64,000 nucleotides of DNA from Micromonospora chersina. Lineage in GTDB: Bacteria; Actinomycetota; Actinomycetes; Mycobacteriales; Micromonosporaceae. The stretch's first letter is position 1, and each line of letters begins with the position of its first letter. A program made the position numbers and the translations under genes. Shown here piece by piece: positions 24,708-37,039 of the stretch. The stretch is from positions 6,076,001 through 6,140,000 of the forward strand of contig NZ_FMIB01000002.1 of the NCBI RefSeq assembly GCF_900091475.1. The letters are read 5' to 3'. Under the pieces are notes generated by a model. The model was not told the origin of the DNA and searched no databases. It worked only from the letters and a program-made list of their open reading frames with translations.

Positions 24708-25736
24708 ATGCGTATCGGCGTGCTCACCGGCGGCGGCGACTGCCCTGGTCTCAACGCGGTGATTCGGGCGGTGGTCCGCAAGGGCGTCGCCACCTACGGT
24801 CACGAGTTCGTGGGCTTCCGGGACGGCTGGAAGGGCCCGCTGGAGGGCCTGTCCAAGCCGCTGGGCATCGCGGAGGTCCGCGGCATCCTGCCCCGTGGCG
24901 GCACCATCCTCGGCTCGTCCCGCACCAACCCGTTCAAGATCGACGGCGGCGTGGAGCGGATCAAGGACAACCTCGCCGCGCAGGGCGTGGACGCGCTGAT
25001 CGCGATCGGCGGCGAGGACACCCTCGGCGTCGCGACCAAGCTGCACGAGCTGGGCGTCCACGTCATCGGCGTGCCGAAGACCATCGACAACGACCTCGGC
25101 GCCACCGACTACACCTTCGGCTTCGACACCGCCGTGAACATCGCCATGGAGGCGATCGACCGGCTGCACACCACCGCCGAGAGCCACCACCGCACCCTGG
25201 TCGTCGAGGTCATGGGCCGGCACGCCGGCTGGATCGCCCTGCACGCCGGCCTGGCCGGCGGCGCCAACGTGATCCTGCTGCCCGAGCGGCAGTTCGACGT
25301 CGAGCAGGTCGCCGGCTACGTCGAGAAGCGCTTCCAGCACCAGTACGCCCCGATCGTCGTGGTCGCCGAGGGCGCCCAGCCGCTCGACGGCCAGATGGTG
25401 CTGCACAACCAGGAGCTCGACGCCTTCGGCCACGTCCGCCTCGGCGGCATCGGGCAGTGGCTCGCCGAGCAGCTGGAGGCGAAGACCGGCAAGGAGGCCC
25501 GCACCGTGGTGCTCGGCCACATCCAGCGCGGCGGCACCCCCACCGCGTTCGACCGGGTGCTCGCCACCCGGCTCGGCCTGCACGCGATCGACGCGGCGAA
25601 CGAGGGCGACTGGGGCAAGATGGTCGCCATGCAGAGCACGGACATCGTCCGGGTCCCCCTCGCCGAGGCCACCCGGGAGCTGAAGACCGTGCCGCTGGAG
25701 CGGTACGCCGAGGCCGAGGTCTTCTTCGGCAGCTGA
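24708..25736 (+). CDS. pfkA: 6-phosphofructokinase, probably pyrophosphate-dependent
   Basis: A 342-residue phosphofructokinase that converts fructose 6-phosphate to the 1,6-bisphosphate. The N-terminal GVLTGGGDCPGLNAVIR and the catalytic PKTIDND are intact. Position 104 is Asp (IGGEDTLG) and 124 is Lys (PKTIDND), where ATP-using enzymes normally have Gly and Gly; D104/K124 is the pattern of the pyrophosphate enzymes such as that of Amycolatopsis methanolica. The ATG at 24708 gives the conserved MRIGVLTGG start; AGGAGG lies about 11 nt upstream. With pyrophosphate as donor the step becomes reversible and could serve gluconeogenesis. Confidence 0.92.
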   Translation: MRIGVLTGGGDCPGLNAVIRAVVRKGVATYGHEFVGFRDGWKGPLEGLSKPLGIAEVRGILPRGGTILGSSRTNPFKIDGGVERIKDNLAAQGVDALIAIGGEDTLGVATKLHELGVHVIGVPKTIDNDLGATDYTFGFDTAVNIAMEAIDRLHTTAESHHRTLVVEVMGRHAGWIALHAGLAGGANVILLPERQFDVEQVAGYVEKRFQHQYAPIVVVAEGAQPLDGQMVLHNQELDAFGHVRLGGIGQWLAEQLEAKTGKEARTVVLGHIQRGGTPTAFDRVLATRLGLHAIDAANEGDWGKMVAMQSTDIVRVPLAEATRELKTVPLERYAEAEVFFGS

Positions 25737-25748
25737 CCGACGGCGGGC

Positions 25749-25781
25749 GGCGCGGCGGGTCCCCGACGGGCCCGCCGCGCC
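25749..25781 (+). terminator. Hairpin between phosphofructokinase and proC
   Basis: 11-bp perfect inverted repeat (25749-25759 with 25771-25781) directly after the phosphofructokinase stop, suggesting separate or attenuated transcription of proC. Confidence 0.5.
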
Positions 25782-25808
25782 GCACCTCCACGGAGAGGGG
25801 TACGGCTC

Positions 25809-26627
25809 ATGGCACCCGAGGTGCACACGGTCGCGGTGATCGGCGCGGGCAAGATCGGCGAGCTCATGCTCTCCGGGCTGCTCCGCTCCGGCTGGCCGGT
25901 CGAGCGGCTGCTCGCCACCGCCCGGCGGCCCGCCCGCGCCGAGGAACTGACCGCCCGGTACGGCGTCCGGGTGGTGGACAACCTCACCGCGGTGGACGAG
26001 GCGGAGGTGCTCGCCGTCTCGGTGAAGCCGCAGGACGCGGCCGCGCTGCTGGACGAGATCGGCCCCAAGGTGCCCGCCGACAAGCTGGTCATCTCGCTCT
26101 GCGCCGGCCTGCCCACCGCCTTCTTCAACCGCCGGCTGCCCGAGGGCACCCCGGTGGTCCGGGTCATGACCAACACCCCGGCGCTTGTCGACGAGGCGAT
26201 GAGCGCGATCTCGCCCGGCGCGCACGCCACCGGCGCGCACCTGGCCCTCGCGGAGGAGATGTTCAAGCCGCTCGGTGCCACCCTCCGCGTGCCCGAGTCC
26301 CAGCAGGACGCGGTGACCGCCCTCTCCGGCTCCGGCCCGGCCTACTTCTACCTGCTCGTCGAGGCCATGATCGACGCGGGCATCCTGCTCGGCCTGCCCC
26401 GCCAGGTGGCGCACGACCTGATCGTGCAGACCGCCATCGGCTCGGCCGTGATGCTGCGCGACTCCGGAGAGCACCCGGTCAAGCTCCGCGAGGCGGTCAC
26501 CTCGCCGGCCGGCACCACCATCAACGCCATCCGTGAGCTGGAGAACCACGGCGTCCGCGCGGCCATGCTGGCGGCCCTCGAAGCGGCCCGCGACCGGGCC
26601 CGCGAACTGGCCGCCCAGGCCGACTGA
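25809..26627 (+). CDS. proC: Pyrroline-5-carboxylate reductase
   Basis: A 272-residue enzyme for the last step of proline synthesis, reduction of 1-pyrroline-5-carboxylate with NAD(P)H. Rossmann motif VIGAGKIGELML at the N terminus, SVKPQD, the VRVMTNTPALV stretch and the C-terminal signature ALSGSGPAYFYLLVEAM followed by REAVTSPAGTTINAI, which matches the ProC signature. ATG after GAGAGGGG. Length is normal. It follows the phosphofructokinase gene by 72 nt with a hairpin between. Confidence 0.95.
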   Translation: MAPEVHTVAVIGAGKIGELMLSGLLRSGWPVERLLATARRPARAEELTARYGVRVVDNLTAVDEAEVLAVSVKPQDAAALLDEIGPKVPADKLVISLCAGLPTAFFNRRLPEGTPVVRVMTNTPALVDEAMSAISPGAHATGAHLALAEEMFKPLGATLRVPESQQDAVTALSGSGPAYFYLLVEAMIDAGILLGLPRQVAHDLIVQTAIGSAVMLRDSGEHPVKLREAVTSPAGTTINAIRELENHGVRAAMLAALEAARDRARELAAQAD

Positions 26628-26660
26628 GCCGCCGCACCCGGCTTGGCGCGGACGGTGCCC

Positions 26661-26666
26661 CATACT
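26661..26666 (+). promoter_or_regulatory. -10 box of a leaderless promoter
   Basis: CATACT ends 6 nt before the GTG at 26673, with no Shine-Dalgarno in between. Confidence 0.45.
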
Positions 26667-26672
26667 GGCGCG

Positions 26673-27023
26673 GTGTTCACTCTCGCCCAGGCGCGACACC
26701 TGGTGGCCACCCTGCGGCCGCGCGTCGAGGAGCTGATCCGGCTCCGTGCCGACCTCGCCGAACTCCGGATCGACCTGGCCGACCACGGGGTCAGCGCGCT
26801 CGGCGGGCTGGCCGAGGTGAAGGCGCTGGAAGCCCGGCTGCACGCCGTGGTGGAGGAGTTCCACCAGCACGGCATCCAGGTGAAGGGCATCGCCCCGGTG
26901 CTGCTCGACTTCCCCGGTGAGCGGGACGGCCGGGCCGTGCTCTGGTGCTGGCTGGAGGGCGACACCGACGTCCGCTGGTACCACCGGGTGGAGTGCGGCT
27001 TCGCGGGCCGCCGCCCGGTCTGA
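26673..27023 (+). CDS. DUF2203 family protein
   Basis: A 116-residue cytosolic protein. It opens FTLAQARHLVATLRPRVEEL, an amphipathic helix, and ends with VLLDFPGERDGRAVLWCWLEG and YHRVECGFAGRRPV, the conserved pattern of DUF2203. Function unknown. GTG start at 26673, probably leaderless. It is convergent with the threonine dehydratase gene (35 nt between stops). Confidence 0.82.
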   Translation: MFTLAQARHLVATLRPRVEELIRLRADLAELRIDLADHGVSALGGLAEVKALEARLHAVVEEFHQHGIQVKGIAPVLLDFPGERDGRAVLWCWLEGDTDVRWYHRVECGFAGRRPV

Positions 27024-27058
27024 ACCGCCGGAGCGCGGCCGCCGCCCGGTCTGAGCCC

Positions 27059-28006
27059 TCAGCCGAGGGTGGCCAGCGCGGCCGGCGACACGTTGCCGCC
27101 GCTGAGCACCAGGACGGTCCGCTCGCCGGGCGTCACCTCGACCAGCCCCGCCCGCAGCGCCGCCAGCGTGACCGCGGCGGCCGGCTCGACCAGCAGCTTC
27201 GTGGCCTCGACGAGGTCGGCCCAGGCGGGCAGGATGGCCGCCTCCGGCACCTCCACGACCGCGTCGACAAGCGCCCGGACGTGCGCCAGGGTGTGCCGCC
27301 CGGCGAACGGGGCGGCCAGGCCGTCGGCGACCGAGGCCGGGCGGGCCGGCAGGGTGTACGTGCCGGTCCGCAGCGCGTGCGACATGGCGTTGGCCCCGTC
27401 CGGCTCCACCCCGACGATCCGGGTCGTCGGTGAACCCGCCCGGACGGCAGCGGCGATCCCGCTGATCAGCCCGCCGCCGCCCACCGGCACGAGCACGAGG
27501 TCGGGGCGCGGGCCGTCCGCCAGGATCTCCCGCCCCACGGTGGCCTGACCGGCGATCACGTCCGGGTCGTCGAAGGGCGCGAGCAGGTGGAAGCCGCGCT
27601 CGGCAGCGACCGCCTCGGCGGTGGCCAGCAGGTCGTCGGTGAGCACCGCCTCGGCGCCGAGCCGGCGGACCATTGCCAGCTTGGCGGGCACCGCGTGCGG
27701 CGGCATGCAGACCACCGCGGGCAACCCGGCCGCGCGGGCGACGTGGGCCACCGCGATCGCGTGGTTGCCGGCGGAGAACGCCACCAGCCCCGCCGGCGTG
27801 CCGGCGCGCTCGGCGTGGGCGAGCAGCGCGTTCGTCGCGCCGCGGACCTTGAAGCTGGCGGTGTGCTGGAGGTTCTCGGCCTTCACGGCCAGCCGCAGGC
27901 CCAGTTCGGCGCCCAGGACCGGCGCGTCCAGCAGCGGCGTGCGGACCACCCGGCCGTCGAGCCGCCTCTCGGCCGCCGTGATGTCGTCACCGGTGATCAA
28001 CCGCAC
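27059..28006 (-). CDS. Threonine/serine dehydratase, PLP-dependent
   Basis: A 315-residue fold-type II PLP enzyme, shorter than biosynthetic IlvA because it lacks the C-terminal regulatory domain. The PLP lysine lies in HTASFKVRGATNAL, the phosphate-binding glycine loop is VPVGGGGLISG, and FSAGNHAIAVA is the Asn-bearing substrate loop. It should deaminate threonine or serine to 2-oxobutyrate or pyruvate; serine racemase-like activity is an alternative. GTG start 6 nt after a TAGGCT -10 box implies a leaderless transcript. Confidence 0.9.
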   Translation of the reverse strand: MRLITGDDITAAERRLDGRVVRTPLLDAPVLGAELGLRLAVKAENLQHTASFKVRGATNALLAHAERAGTPAGLVAFSAGNHAIAVAHVARAAGLPAVVCMPPHAVPAKLAMVRRLGAEAVLTDDLLATAEAVAAERGFHLLAPFDDPDVIAGQATVGREILADGPRPDLVLVPVGGGGLISGIAAAVRAGSPTTRIVGVEPDGANAMSHALRTGTYTLPARPASVADGLAAPFAGRHTLAHVRALVDAVVEVPEAAILPAWADLVEATKLLVEPAAAVTLAALRAGLVEVTPGERTVLVLSGGNVSPAALATLG

Positions 28007-28012
28007 CCGGCG

Positions 28013-28018
28013 AGCCTA
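28013..28018 (-). promoter_or_regulatory. -10 box of a leaderless promoter
   Basis: On the minus strand TAGGCT ends 6 nt before the GTG at 28006 and no ribosome site is present. Confidence 0.5.
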
Positions 28019-28136
28019 AGCGATGTCTCGTAACGCGGCGACAGCCCAGTCCGGACCGTCGGAGATGCCCGACCGAGGGTGACGACCTCGTAACCGGTGA
28101 CAGTCCGATTCCGACCGGATGATCATCGATGGCGTG

Positions 28137-28170
28137 GCCGGAGGGCGGACGGGAACGTCCGCCCTCCGGC
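28137..28170 (-). terminator. Strong hairpin terminator
   Basis: Perfect 14-bp inverted repeat (28137-28150 with 28157-28170) and a 6-nt loop, 5 nt past the stop of the leftward F420-reductase-like gene. Confidence 0.7.
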
Positions 28171-28175
28171 GGCGG

Positions 28176-28859
28176 TCAGCTGTCGGCGTAGCGCCGGGCG
28201 GCGGCGAGGGCGGCCCGGAGCCGCTCCGCGTCGACCGGGACCGGACGGGTCCAGTCGCCGTCGGCGGCGTAGAGACCGGCGTACGCGGTGGTGTCCCGCT
28301 GGAACCGCCAGCCCTCGGCGAGCGGGCCGACGTCGACGGCCTCGTAGCCCAGCGAGTCGAGGAACGCGCTGACGGTGGCCTTGGCGGCCGGGTCGTCGCC
28401 GGCGATCGGCAGGGCGGTGCGGTCCTCCGCGCCGGACGGCCGGGCCAGGGCGCGCAGGTGCTCGAAGTAGATGTTGTTGAAGCCCTTGACCACCCGCGAC
28501 CCCGGCAGGTGCCGCTGGAGCAGCTCGCTGGTGGTGGTCGACTCGTCGTCCAGCTCGGGGAAGCGCCCGTCCCGGTCCGGGTAGTAGTTGTTGGTGTCGA
28601 TGACGACCTTGCCGGCGAGCGGTCCGGCCGGCACGTCGCGGTAGGCCCGCAGCGGGATGGTGACGACCACGAGGTCCCCGGCCGCCGCCGCCTCGGCCGG
28701 GGTGGCGGCCCGGGCCCGGGGGCCCAGCTCGTCCACCAGATCCTTGAGCGTCTCCGGTCCGCGCGAGTTGCTGAGTACCACGTCGTGACCGGCGGCCACC
28801 GCCAGCCGAGCCACCGTGCCCCCGATGTTGCCGCTGCCGATCAGTCCCACAGTTGTCAT
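28176..28859 (-). CDS. NADP-binding oxidoreductase, F420-dependent NADP reductase family
   Basis: A 227-residue Rossmann protein of the F420H2:NADP oxidoreductase-like family (PF03807). It starts TTVGLIGSGNIGGTVARLAV, followed by VVLSNSRGPETL with the Ser-Arg that selects NADP, VVVTIPLRAY, VVIDTNNYYP and VVKGFNNIYFEHL. It would move hydride between NADP and a partner, possibly F420, which actinomycetes make; the F420 role is inferred from family. ATG at 28859 gives the conserved start. Divergent from the secreted lipase gene. Confidence 0.85.
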   Translation of the reverse strand: MTTVGLIGSGNIGGTVARLAVAAGHDVVLSNSRGPETLKDLVDELGPRARAATPAEAAAAGDLVVVTIPLRAYRDVPAGPLAGKVVIDTNNYYPDRDGRFPELDDESTTTSELLQRHLPGSRVVKGFNNIYFEHLRALARPSGAEDRTALPIAGDDPAAKATVSAFLDSLGYEAVDVGPLAEGWRFQRDTTAYAGLYAADGDWTRPVPVDAERLRAALAAARRYADS

Positions 28860-29072
28860 GTCCGGTGCCAACCCGGGGACCGCCGCCGGAATTCCCGACC
28901 AGGAAGCTAGGTTTTCGCGGCGAAGGAAACCTTCGATCCCGTGCGCCGCATCGACAATGGTTTGTATCCATAAGGTTCTATCGGCAACCCGCGCGAAATG
29001 TTGATCTTCCGTCGGTCTCCGATCTATTGATATCTATCTCTCACCACCACTTCCCACCCCCAGGAGTGCGAC

Positions 29073-29879
29073 GTGCGGAGATCCCGTCTTGCCACCCTCG
29101 CCCTGACTCTGGCCGCCTCGCTCGGCGTCACGCTGACACTGGGCGCCGCCCCCGCCCAGGCGGCCGCGACCGACCGCTACGTCGCTCTCGGCGACTCGTA
29201 CGCCTCCGGCGTCGGCGCCGACAGCTACACCTCCGAGAGCGGGTCCTGCCTGCGCAGCACCAACGCCTACCCGGCGCTCTACAACGCCAACATCAGGCCC
29301 GCCTCGTACCGCTCGGTCGCCTGCTCCGGCGCGACCACCACGGACGTCATCAACAACCAGCTCTCCGCGCTCTCCTCGACCACCACGCTGGTCAGCGTCA
29401 CGATCGGCGGCAACGACGTCGGCTTCGCCAGCATCATGAGCACCTGCGTGCTCCAGGGCGAGACCCAGTGCGTGGCCGCCGTCCAGGCCGCCGAGGACAA
29501 GGCCCGCACCGAGCTGCCCGGCAAGCTGGCCAACGTCTACAACGGCATCAGGAGCCGGGCCCCCTCGGCCCGGGTCGTGGTGGTCGGCTACCCGGTCTTC
29601 TACCAGCTCGGCACCATCTGCGTCGGGCTCAGCGCCACCTCGCGAGCCAAGATCAACGAGGGGATCAACCTGGTCGACGACATCACCCGCACGGCCGCCA
29701 CGTCGGCCGGCTTCACGTTCGCCGACGTCCGGTCCATCTTCGTCGGCCACCAGCTGTGCAGCTACGGCGAGAAGTGGCTGCACGCGTTGAACTACCTGAA
29801 CCTCACCGTCTCGTACCACCCGACAGCCGCGGGGCAGTCCGGCGGCTACTACCCGGTCTTCCGCTCCGCCGCGGGCTGA
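29073..29879 (+). CDS. Secreted SGNH-family lipase/esterase
   Basis: A 268-residue exported hydrolase. Residues 1-31 are a signal peptide (arginines, hydrophobic core, cleavage near AQA-AAT). The SGNH blocks are clear: nucleophile Ser in YVALGDSYASG, the oxyanion Gly in the CSGATTTD region, Asn in IGGNDVGF, and the catalytic His in SYHPTAAGQSG. Six cysteines suit three disulphides, as in Streptomyces lipases of this type. GTG start after CAGGAG. It ends in a strong hairpin. Substrate probably short- to medium-chain esters. Confidence 0.92.
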   Translation: MRRSRLATLALTLAASLGVTLTLGAAPAQAAATDRYVALGDSYASGVGADSYTSESGSCLRSTNAYPALYNANIRPASYRSVACSGATTTDVINNQLSALSSTTTLVSVTIGGNDVGFASIMSTCVLQGETQCVAAVQAAEDKARTELPGKLANVYNGIRSRAPSARVVVVGYPVFYQLGTICVGLSATSRAKINEGINLVDDITRTAATSAGFTFADVRSIFVGHQLCSYGEKWLHALNYLNLTVSYHPTAAGQSGGYYPVFRSAAG

Positions 29880-29893
29880 TCCGGCACGGTCAC

Positions 29894-29923
29894 GTCCGGG
29901 GCGGGCCAGGGCCCGCCCCGGAC
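29894..29923 (+). terminator. Strong hairpin terminator after lipase
   Basis: Perfect 14-bp inverted repeat (29894-29907 with 29910-29923) 14 nt after the lipase stop. Confidence 0.7.
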
Positions 29924-29992
29924 ACCCGTCGTTGTCGGACCCCGCGGCTAACCTGCGGTCCGGTCGACGATGGACCGGGGAGCGGAGGACCG

Positions 29993-30412
29993 ATGGGGAC
30001 CTGGGCGGCGGGGCCGTTCGACAACGACACGGCGGCGGACTGGTCCGGCGACCTCGACGACGCCGCGCCGGAGGAGCGCCCGGCCCTCGTGGAGCGGGCC
30101 CTGCGGACGGTCCTCGACGAGCCGGACCACCTCGACTCGGACCTGGGCGTCGAGGCGGTGGCCGCGGCCGCGGTGGTCGTGGCGCACCTGCCCGGCGCGT
30201 TCCCCGTCGACTCGCCCTATGCGCCGGACTTCCTGACCGCCGGCGCGCGGCTCGACCTGCCCGAGCGGCTGCGACCGCTGGCCGTGCGCGCGCTGGACCG
30301 GGTGGTCGCCGACGACTCCGAGCTGGCCGAGCTGTGGGCCGAGGCGGGGGAGCCGAACGAGTTCCTGGCCGAGGTGGCCCGGCTCCGGGCCGCCCTCACC
30401 GCGCCGGTCTGA
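29993..30412 (+). CDS. DUF4259 family protein
   Basis: A 139-residue acidic cytosolic protein opening GTWAAGPFDNDTAADWSGDL, the hallmark of DUF4259, and continuing as helices ending LWAEAGEPNEFLAEVARL. Function unknown. ATG after GGAGGA. Its last codons and stop are part of a three-fold tandem repeat of about 32 nt (30401-30491), so the C terminus may have been rewritten by slippage. Confidence 0.85.
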   Translation: MGTWAAGPFDNDTAADWSGDLDDAAPEERPALVERALRTVLDEPDHLDSDLGVEAVAAAAVVVAHLPGAFPVDSPYAPDFLTAGARLDLPERLRPLAVRALDRVVADDSELAELWAEAGEPNEFLAEVARLRAALTAPV

Positions 30413-30491
30413 GCACCGCGGCGGCCCTTGTCGCGCCGGTCTGAGCACCCCGGCGCCCTTGTCGCGCCGGCGTGAGCGCCCCGGTGGCCCT
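30401..30491. repeat. About 32-nt tandem repeat, three copies
   Basis: Copy 1 30401-30432, copy 2 30433-30463 (one base shorter), copy 3 30464-30491 (diverged). Each begins GCGCCGG and the first two carry GTCTGAGCACC, so the stop codon of the DUF4259 gene is duplicated. Confidence 0.75.
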
Positions 30492-30979
30492 CAGGCCGGC
30501 AGCACCTTCTCGACGGCGGCGCGCAGCTCGGGGGAGTCCGGGGTCACCGTCGGGGCGAACCGGGCGGCCACCGTGCCGTCCGGCGCGACGAGGAACTTCT
30601 CGAAGTTCCACCGCACGTCGCCGGTGTGCCCCTCGGCGTCCGGAGTGGACACCAGCTCGGCGTAGAGCGGGTGCCGGTGCGGCCCGTTGACGTCGACCTT
30701 CTCGGTCAGCGGGAAGGTCACGCCGTAGTTGACCTGGCAGAAATCCTCGATCTCCGCGGCCGTGCCGGGTTCCTGGCCGGCGAACTGGTTGCACGGCACG
30801 CCCAGCACGGTGAGGCCACGGTCCGCGTACTCGTCGGCGAGGGCCTGGAGGCCGGCGTACTGCGGGGTGAGGCCGCACCGGGAGGCGACGTTGACCACCA
30901 GCAGGGCGCGGCCACGGTAGCGCCCGAGGTCGGCCGGGCCGCCGGCGAGGGCGTCGATCTGCACGTCGAAAACGGTCAT
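30491..30979 (-). CDS. Glutathione peroxidase-family thiol peroxidase
   Basis: A 162-residue thioredoxin-fold peroxidase. The peroxidatic residue is Cys rather than selenocysteine in NVASRCGLTPQY; GVPCNQFAGQEPG supplies the Gln and a likely resolving Cys, and WNFEKFLV the Trp-Asn of the catalytic tetrad. Such Cys enzymes usually use thioredoxin rather than glutathione, and actinobacteria lack glutathione, so a thioredoxin- or mycothiol-linked peroxide reductase is likely. ATG 6 nt after a TAGCCT -10 box. Confidence 0.92.
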   Translation of the reverse strand: MTVFDVQIDALAGGPADLGRYRGRALLVVNVASRCGLTPQYAGLQALADEYADRGLTVLGVPCNQFAGQEPGTAAEIEDFCQVNYGVTFPLTEKVDVNGPHRHPLYAELVSTPDAEGHTGDVRWNFEKFLVAPDGTVAARFAPTVTPDSPELRAAVEKVLPA

Positions 30980-30985
30980 GGGACG

Positions 30986-30991
30986 AGGCTA
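30986..30991 (-). promoter_or_regulatory. -10 box of a leaderless promoter
   Basis: On the minus strand TAGCCT ends 6 nt before the peroxidase ATG at 30979. Confidence 0.5.
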
Positions 30992-31045
30992 CGGGGTTGC
31001 CCGTCCCGTCCGGCGGCGGACCCGACGAATCGATGCATCTACATC

Positions 31046-31074
31046 TTGACGAAGTGGTGACGCGTGAGTAGCGT
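31046..31074 (+). promoter_or_regulatory. Housekeeping-type promoter of the chitinase gene
   Basis: TTGACG (31046-31051), a 17-nt spacer and TAGCGT (31069-31074) form a near-consensus sigma-70-type promoter; transcription would start near 31081, 42 nt before the chitinase ATG. Confidence 0.65.
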
Positions 31075-31089
31075 CTCAGCATCCAATCT

Positions 31090-31100
31090 GGAAAGTTTCC
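31090..31100. promoter_or_regulatory. Palindromic operator candidate downstream of chitinase promoter
   Basis: GGAAAGTTTCC is a perfect 5+1+5 palindrome roughly 10 nt after the expected transcription start, where a bound repressor would block elongation. It is not the DasR-type sequence. Confidence 0.5.
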
Positions 31101-31122
31101 TAACTGTTTGGGGAGACGCCGT

Positions 31123-32763
<1,641 letters not shown>

Positions 32764-32790
32764 GCCGAGGGCCGACGCACCACCCACCCG

Positions 32791-32821
32791 GCGGGGAGGG
32801 GCCGCACCGGCCCCTCCCCGC
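32791..32821 (+). terminator. Strong hairpin terminator after chitinase
   Basis: Perfect 14-bp inverted repeat (32791-32804 with 32808-32821) with a 3-nt loop, 28 nt after the chitinase stop. Confidence 0.7.
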
Positions 32822-33020
32822 ACGGTGTCCGTTCCGGCACGGATTCCGACGCTCGTCGCGCGCCGTGCTGGCCGGCCGGGGCGGTCCGGGCGAGGATGGC
32901 GAGGTCGTCGAGGGCCGGTGGCAGCCGCCCACCGGCGGCCGGGGCCGGCATGGGACGGCGTCGATGTGACAGACTCGCCGCTCGGCATGTCCCGATGTCC
33001 GCGCCGATGGAAGGGGACCG

Positions 33021-33515
33021 ATGGGCCTGAAGTACCCCCGGGCGGTGGCCGGCGCGGCCCTGCTCGCGTTCCTGCCGGTCACGCTGGCCGGTTGCGGCCT
33101 CGGCGGCGGGGACGACGCCCCCGGCGGCCCGGCGACCCAGTCGCAGCGGGCGCCGGCCGAGGAGGCGGCGGCCAAGAGCCGGGAGCGCGTCCAGGCGTAC
33201 CTGGACGCCATGGCGGCCAAGGACGTCGACGCCGGGCGCAGCCAGCTCTGCGCGCCCATGCAGGCCGCCTTCGACGCCGCCGCGACCGGCCCCAACGGCG
33301 ACTTCGCCGATCACTTCACGGTCCCGCAGGCCACCATCACCGACGTCCGGTCCGGCCCGCGGGGCGAAGAGGTGAGCACGTCGATCACCGTGGCCGTCGG
33401 GGCCCGCAAGGCCACCCGGTCGCTGCTGTTCACGGTCACCCGCACGGGCGCCGACTGGTGCATCGCCGGCGAGGCCCTGGGCGGCAACACCCCGGAGCCG
33501 GGGATCACGCCCTGA
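33021..33515 (+). CDS. Putative lipoprotein, DUF4878-like
   Basis: A 164-residue exported lipoprotein. The lipobox LAGC puts the acylated Cys at residue 25, after a hydrophobic signal. The mature part starts with a Gly/Asp/Pro linker, then an NTF2/cystatin-like domain (YLDAMAAKDVDAGRSQLC, then ITDVRSGPRGEEVSTSITVAV) like the lumazine-binding DUF4878 proteins. Two further Cys could make a disulphide. ATG after AAGGGG. Function unknown; probably attached to the outer face of the membrane. Confidence 0.82.
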   Translation: MGLKYPRAVAGAALLAFLPVTLAGCGLGGGDDAPGGPATQSQRAPAEEAAAKSRERVQAYLDAMAAKDVDAGRSQLCAPMQAAFDAAATGPNGDFADHFTVPQATITDVRSGPRGEEVSTSITVAVGARKATRSLLFTVTRTGADWCIAGEALGGNTPEPGITP

Positions 33516-36060
<2,545 letters not shown>

Positions 36061-36085
36061 CCCCGCCCGCACCGCCCCCTCGCCT

Positions 36086-36147
36086 CGTTGATCAAGAGGT
36101 TTGCGTCGCCCGCGACGCGGATTCCGACGCAAACCTCTTGATCAACG
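36086..36147. repeat. Perfect 23-bp palindromic element (GATCAnGAGGTTnGCG family)
   Basis: Arms 36086-36108 and 36125-36147 are perfect reverse complements with a 16-nt spacer. It lies in the 118-nt gap between convergent genes and can act as a bidirectional terminator. A related element sits at 39592-39648. Confidence 0.8.
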
Positions 36148-36178
36148 CCGCGGCGCAGTCCGCGCCGGGTTGAGGGCC

Positions 36179-37039
36179 TCAGGGGTGGAGGCGTTTGAGG
36201 GTGGCGATGTCGGCCGCGTGGCCTACGTGCTTCTCCGTCGGGGTCTCCACCAGGACGGGGACGCCGGCCGTGGCGGGGTGGCGCATCAGCTCGGCGAACG
36301 CGGGCTCGCCGATGCTGCCCTTGCCGATGCTCTCGTGCCGGTCCCGGGTGGAACCGCACAGGTCCTTCGAGTCGTTCGCGTGCACCAGCTTCAACCGGTC
36401 GGCGCCGACCGCGGCGACCAGCGCGTCCAGCGTGGCGGTCATGCCGCCCTCGGTGGCCAGGTCGTGCCCGGCCGCCCAGGCGTGGCACGTGTCGAAGCAG
36501 ACGCCCATCATCGGGTGCCGGTCCACCGCGTCCAGGTAGGGGCCCAGGTGCTCGACCCGGGAGGCCAGCGACCGGCCACCCCCGGCGCTCGGCTCCACCA
36601 GCAGCATCGGCCCGCCGGTGGCCGCGGTCTCGTCGAGCAGCGGGAGCAGGGCCTCGCGGACCTGCCGCATGGCCGCCTCGGCGTGGCCCGCGTCGACGGC
36701 GCTGCCGGCGTGGAACACCACGGCCTCGGCGCCGATGGCCCGGCCCCGGCGCAGCGCGTGCGCCAGGGTCTCCGCCGACCGCTCGACGGTGGCCGGGGTG
36801 GGGGAGCCGAGGTTGACCAGCAGCGACGCGTGGATGAAGACCGGCAGGCCGCGCTCGCCGCAGCCGTCCCGGAACAGCACGTCCTGCTTCGGGTCGCCCG
36901 CCGGCAGCGCCCAGCCCCGCGAGTTGGAGACGTAGACCTGCACCGCCTCGGACTCGGCCGCGTCGACGTAGGGCAGCGCCGCCTTGGCCAGGCCGCCGGA
37001 CGTGGGGGTGTGCGAGCCGACCCGCCGCCGCCCGCTCAC
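36179..37039 (-). CDS. nfo: Deoxyribonuclease IV (AP endonuclease, Nfo family)
   Basis: A 286-residue TIM-barrel endonuclease that incises DNA at abasic sites, using three zinc ions. Motifs seen: GSHTPTSGGLAKA at the start, VFHAGS, LVEPSAGG for the metal-binding Glu, GVCFDTCHAWAAGHD, LKLVHANDSKD and the later HESIGKGSIG. GTG at 37039 overlaps the stop of the kinase gene by 4 nt, so it is translated after the kinase. Size is normal for the family. Confidence 0.92.
   Translation of the reverse strand: MSGRRRVGSHTPTSGGLAKAALPYVDAAESEAVQVYVSNSRGWALPAGDPKQDVLFRDGCGERGLPVFIHASLLVNLGSPTPATVERSAETLAHALRRGRAIGAEAVVFHAGSAVDAGHAEAAMRQVREALLPLLDETAATGGPMLLVEPSAGGGRSLASRVEHLGPYLDAVDRHPMMGVCFDTCHAWAAGHDLATEGGMTATLDALVAAVGADRLKLVHANDSKDLCGSTRDRHESIGKGSIGEPAFAELMRHPATAGVPVLVETPTEKHVGHAADIATLKRLHP

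Noticed and set aside
28022..28112. Imperfect direct repeat starting CTCGTAAC in the gap between the dehydratase and reductase genes
   Set aside because: Two degenerate copies with indels and no relation to a promoter or gene end that I can define.
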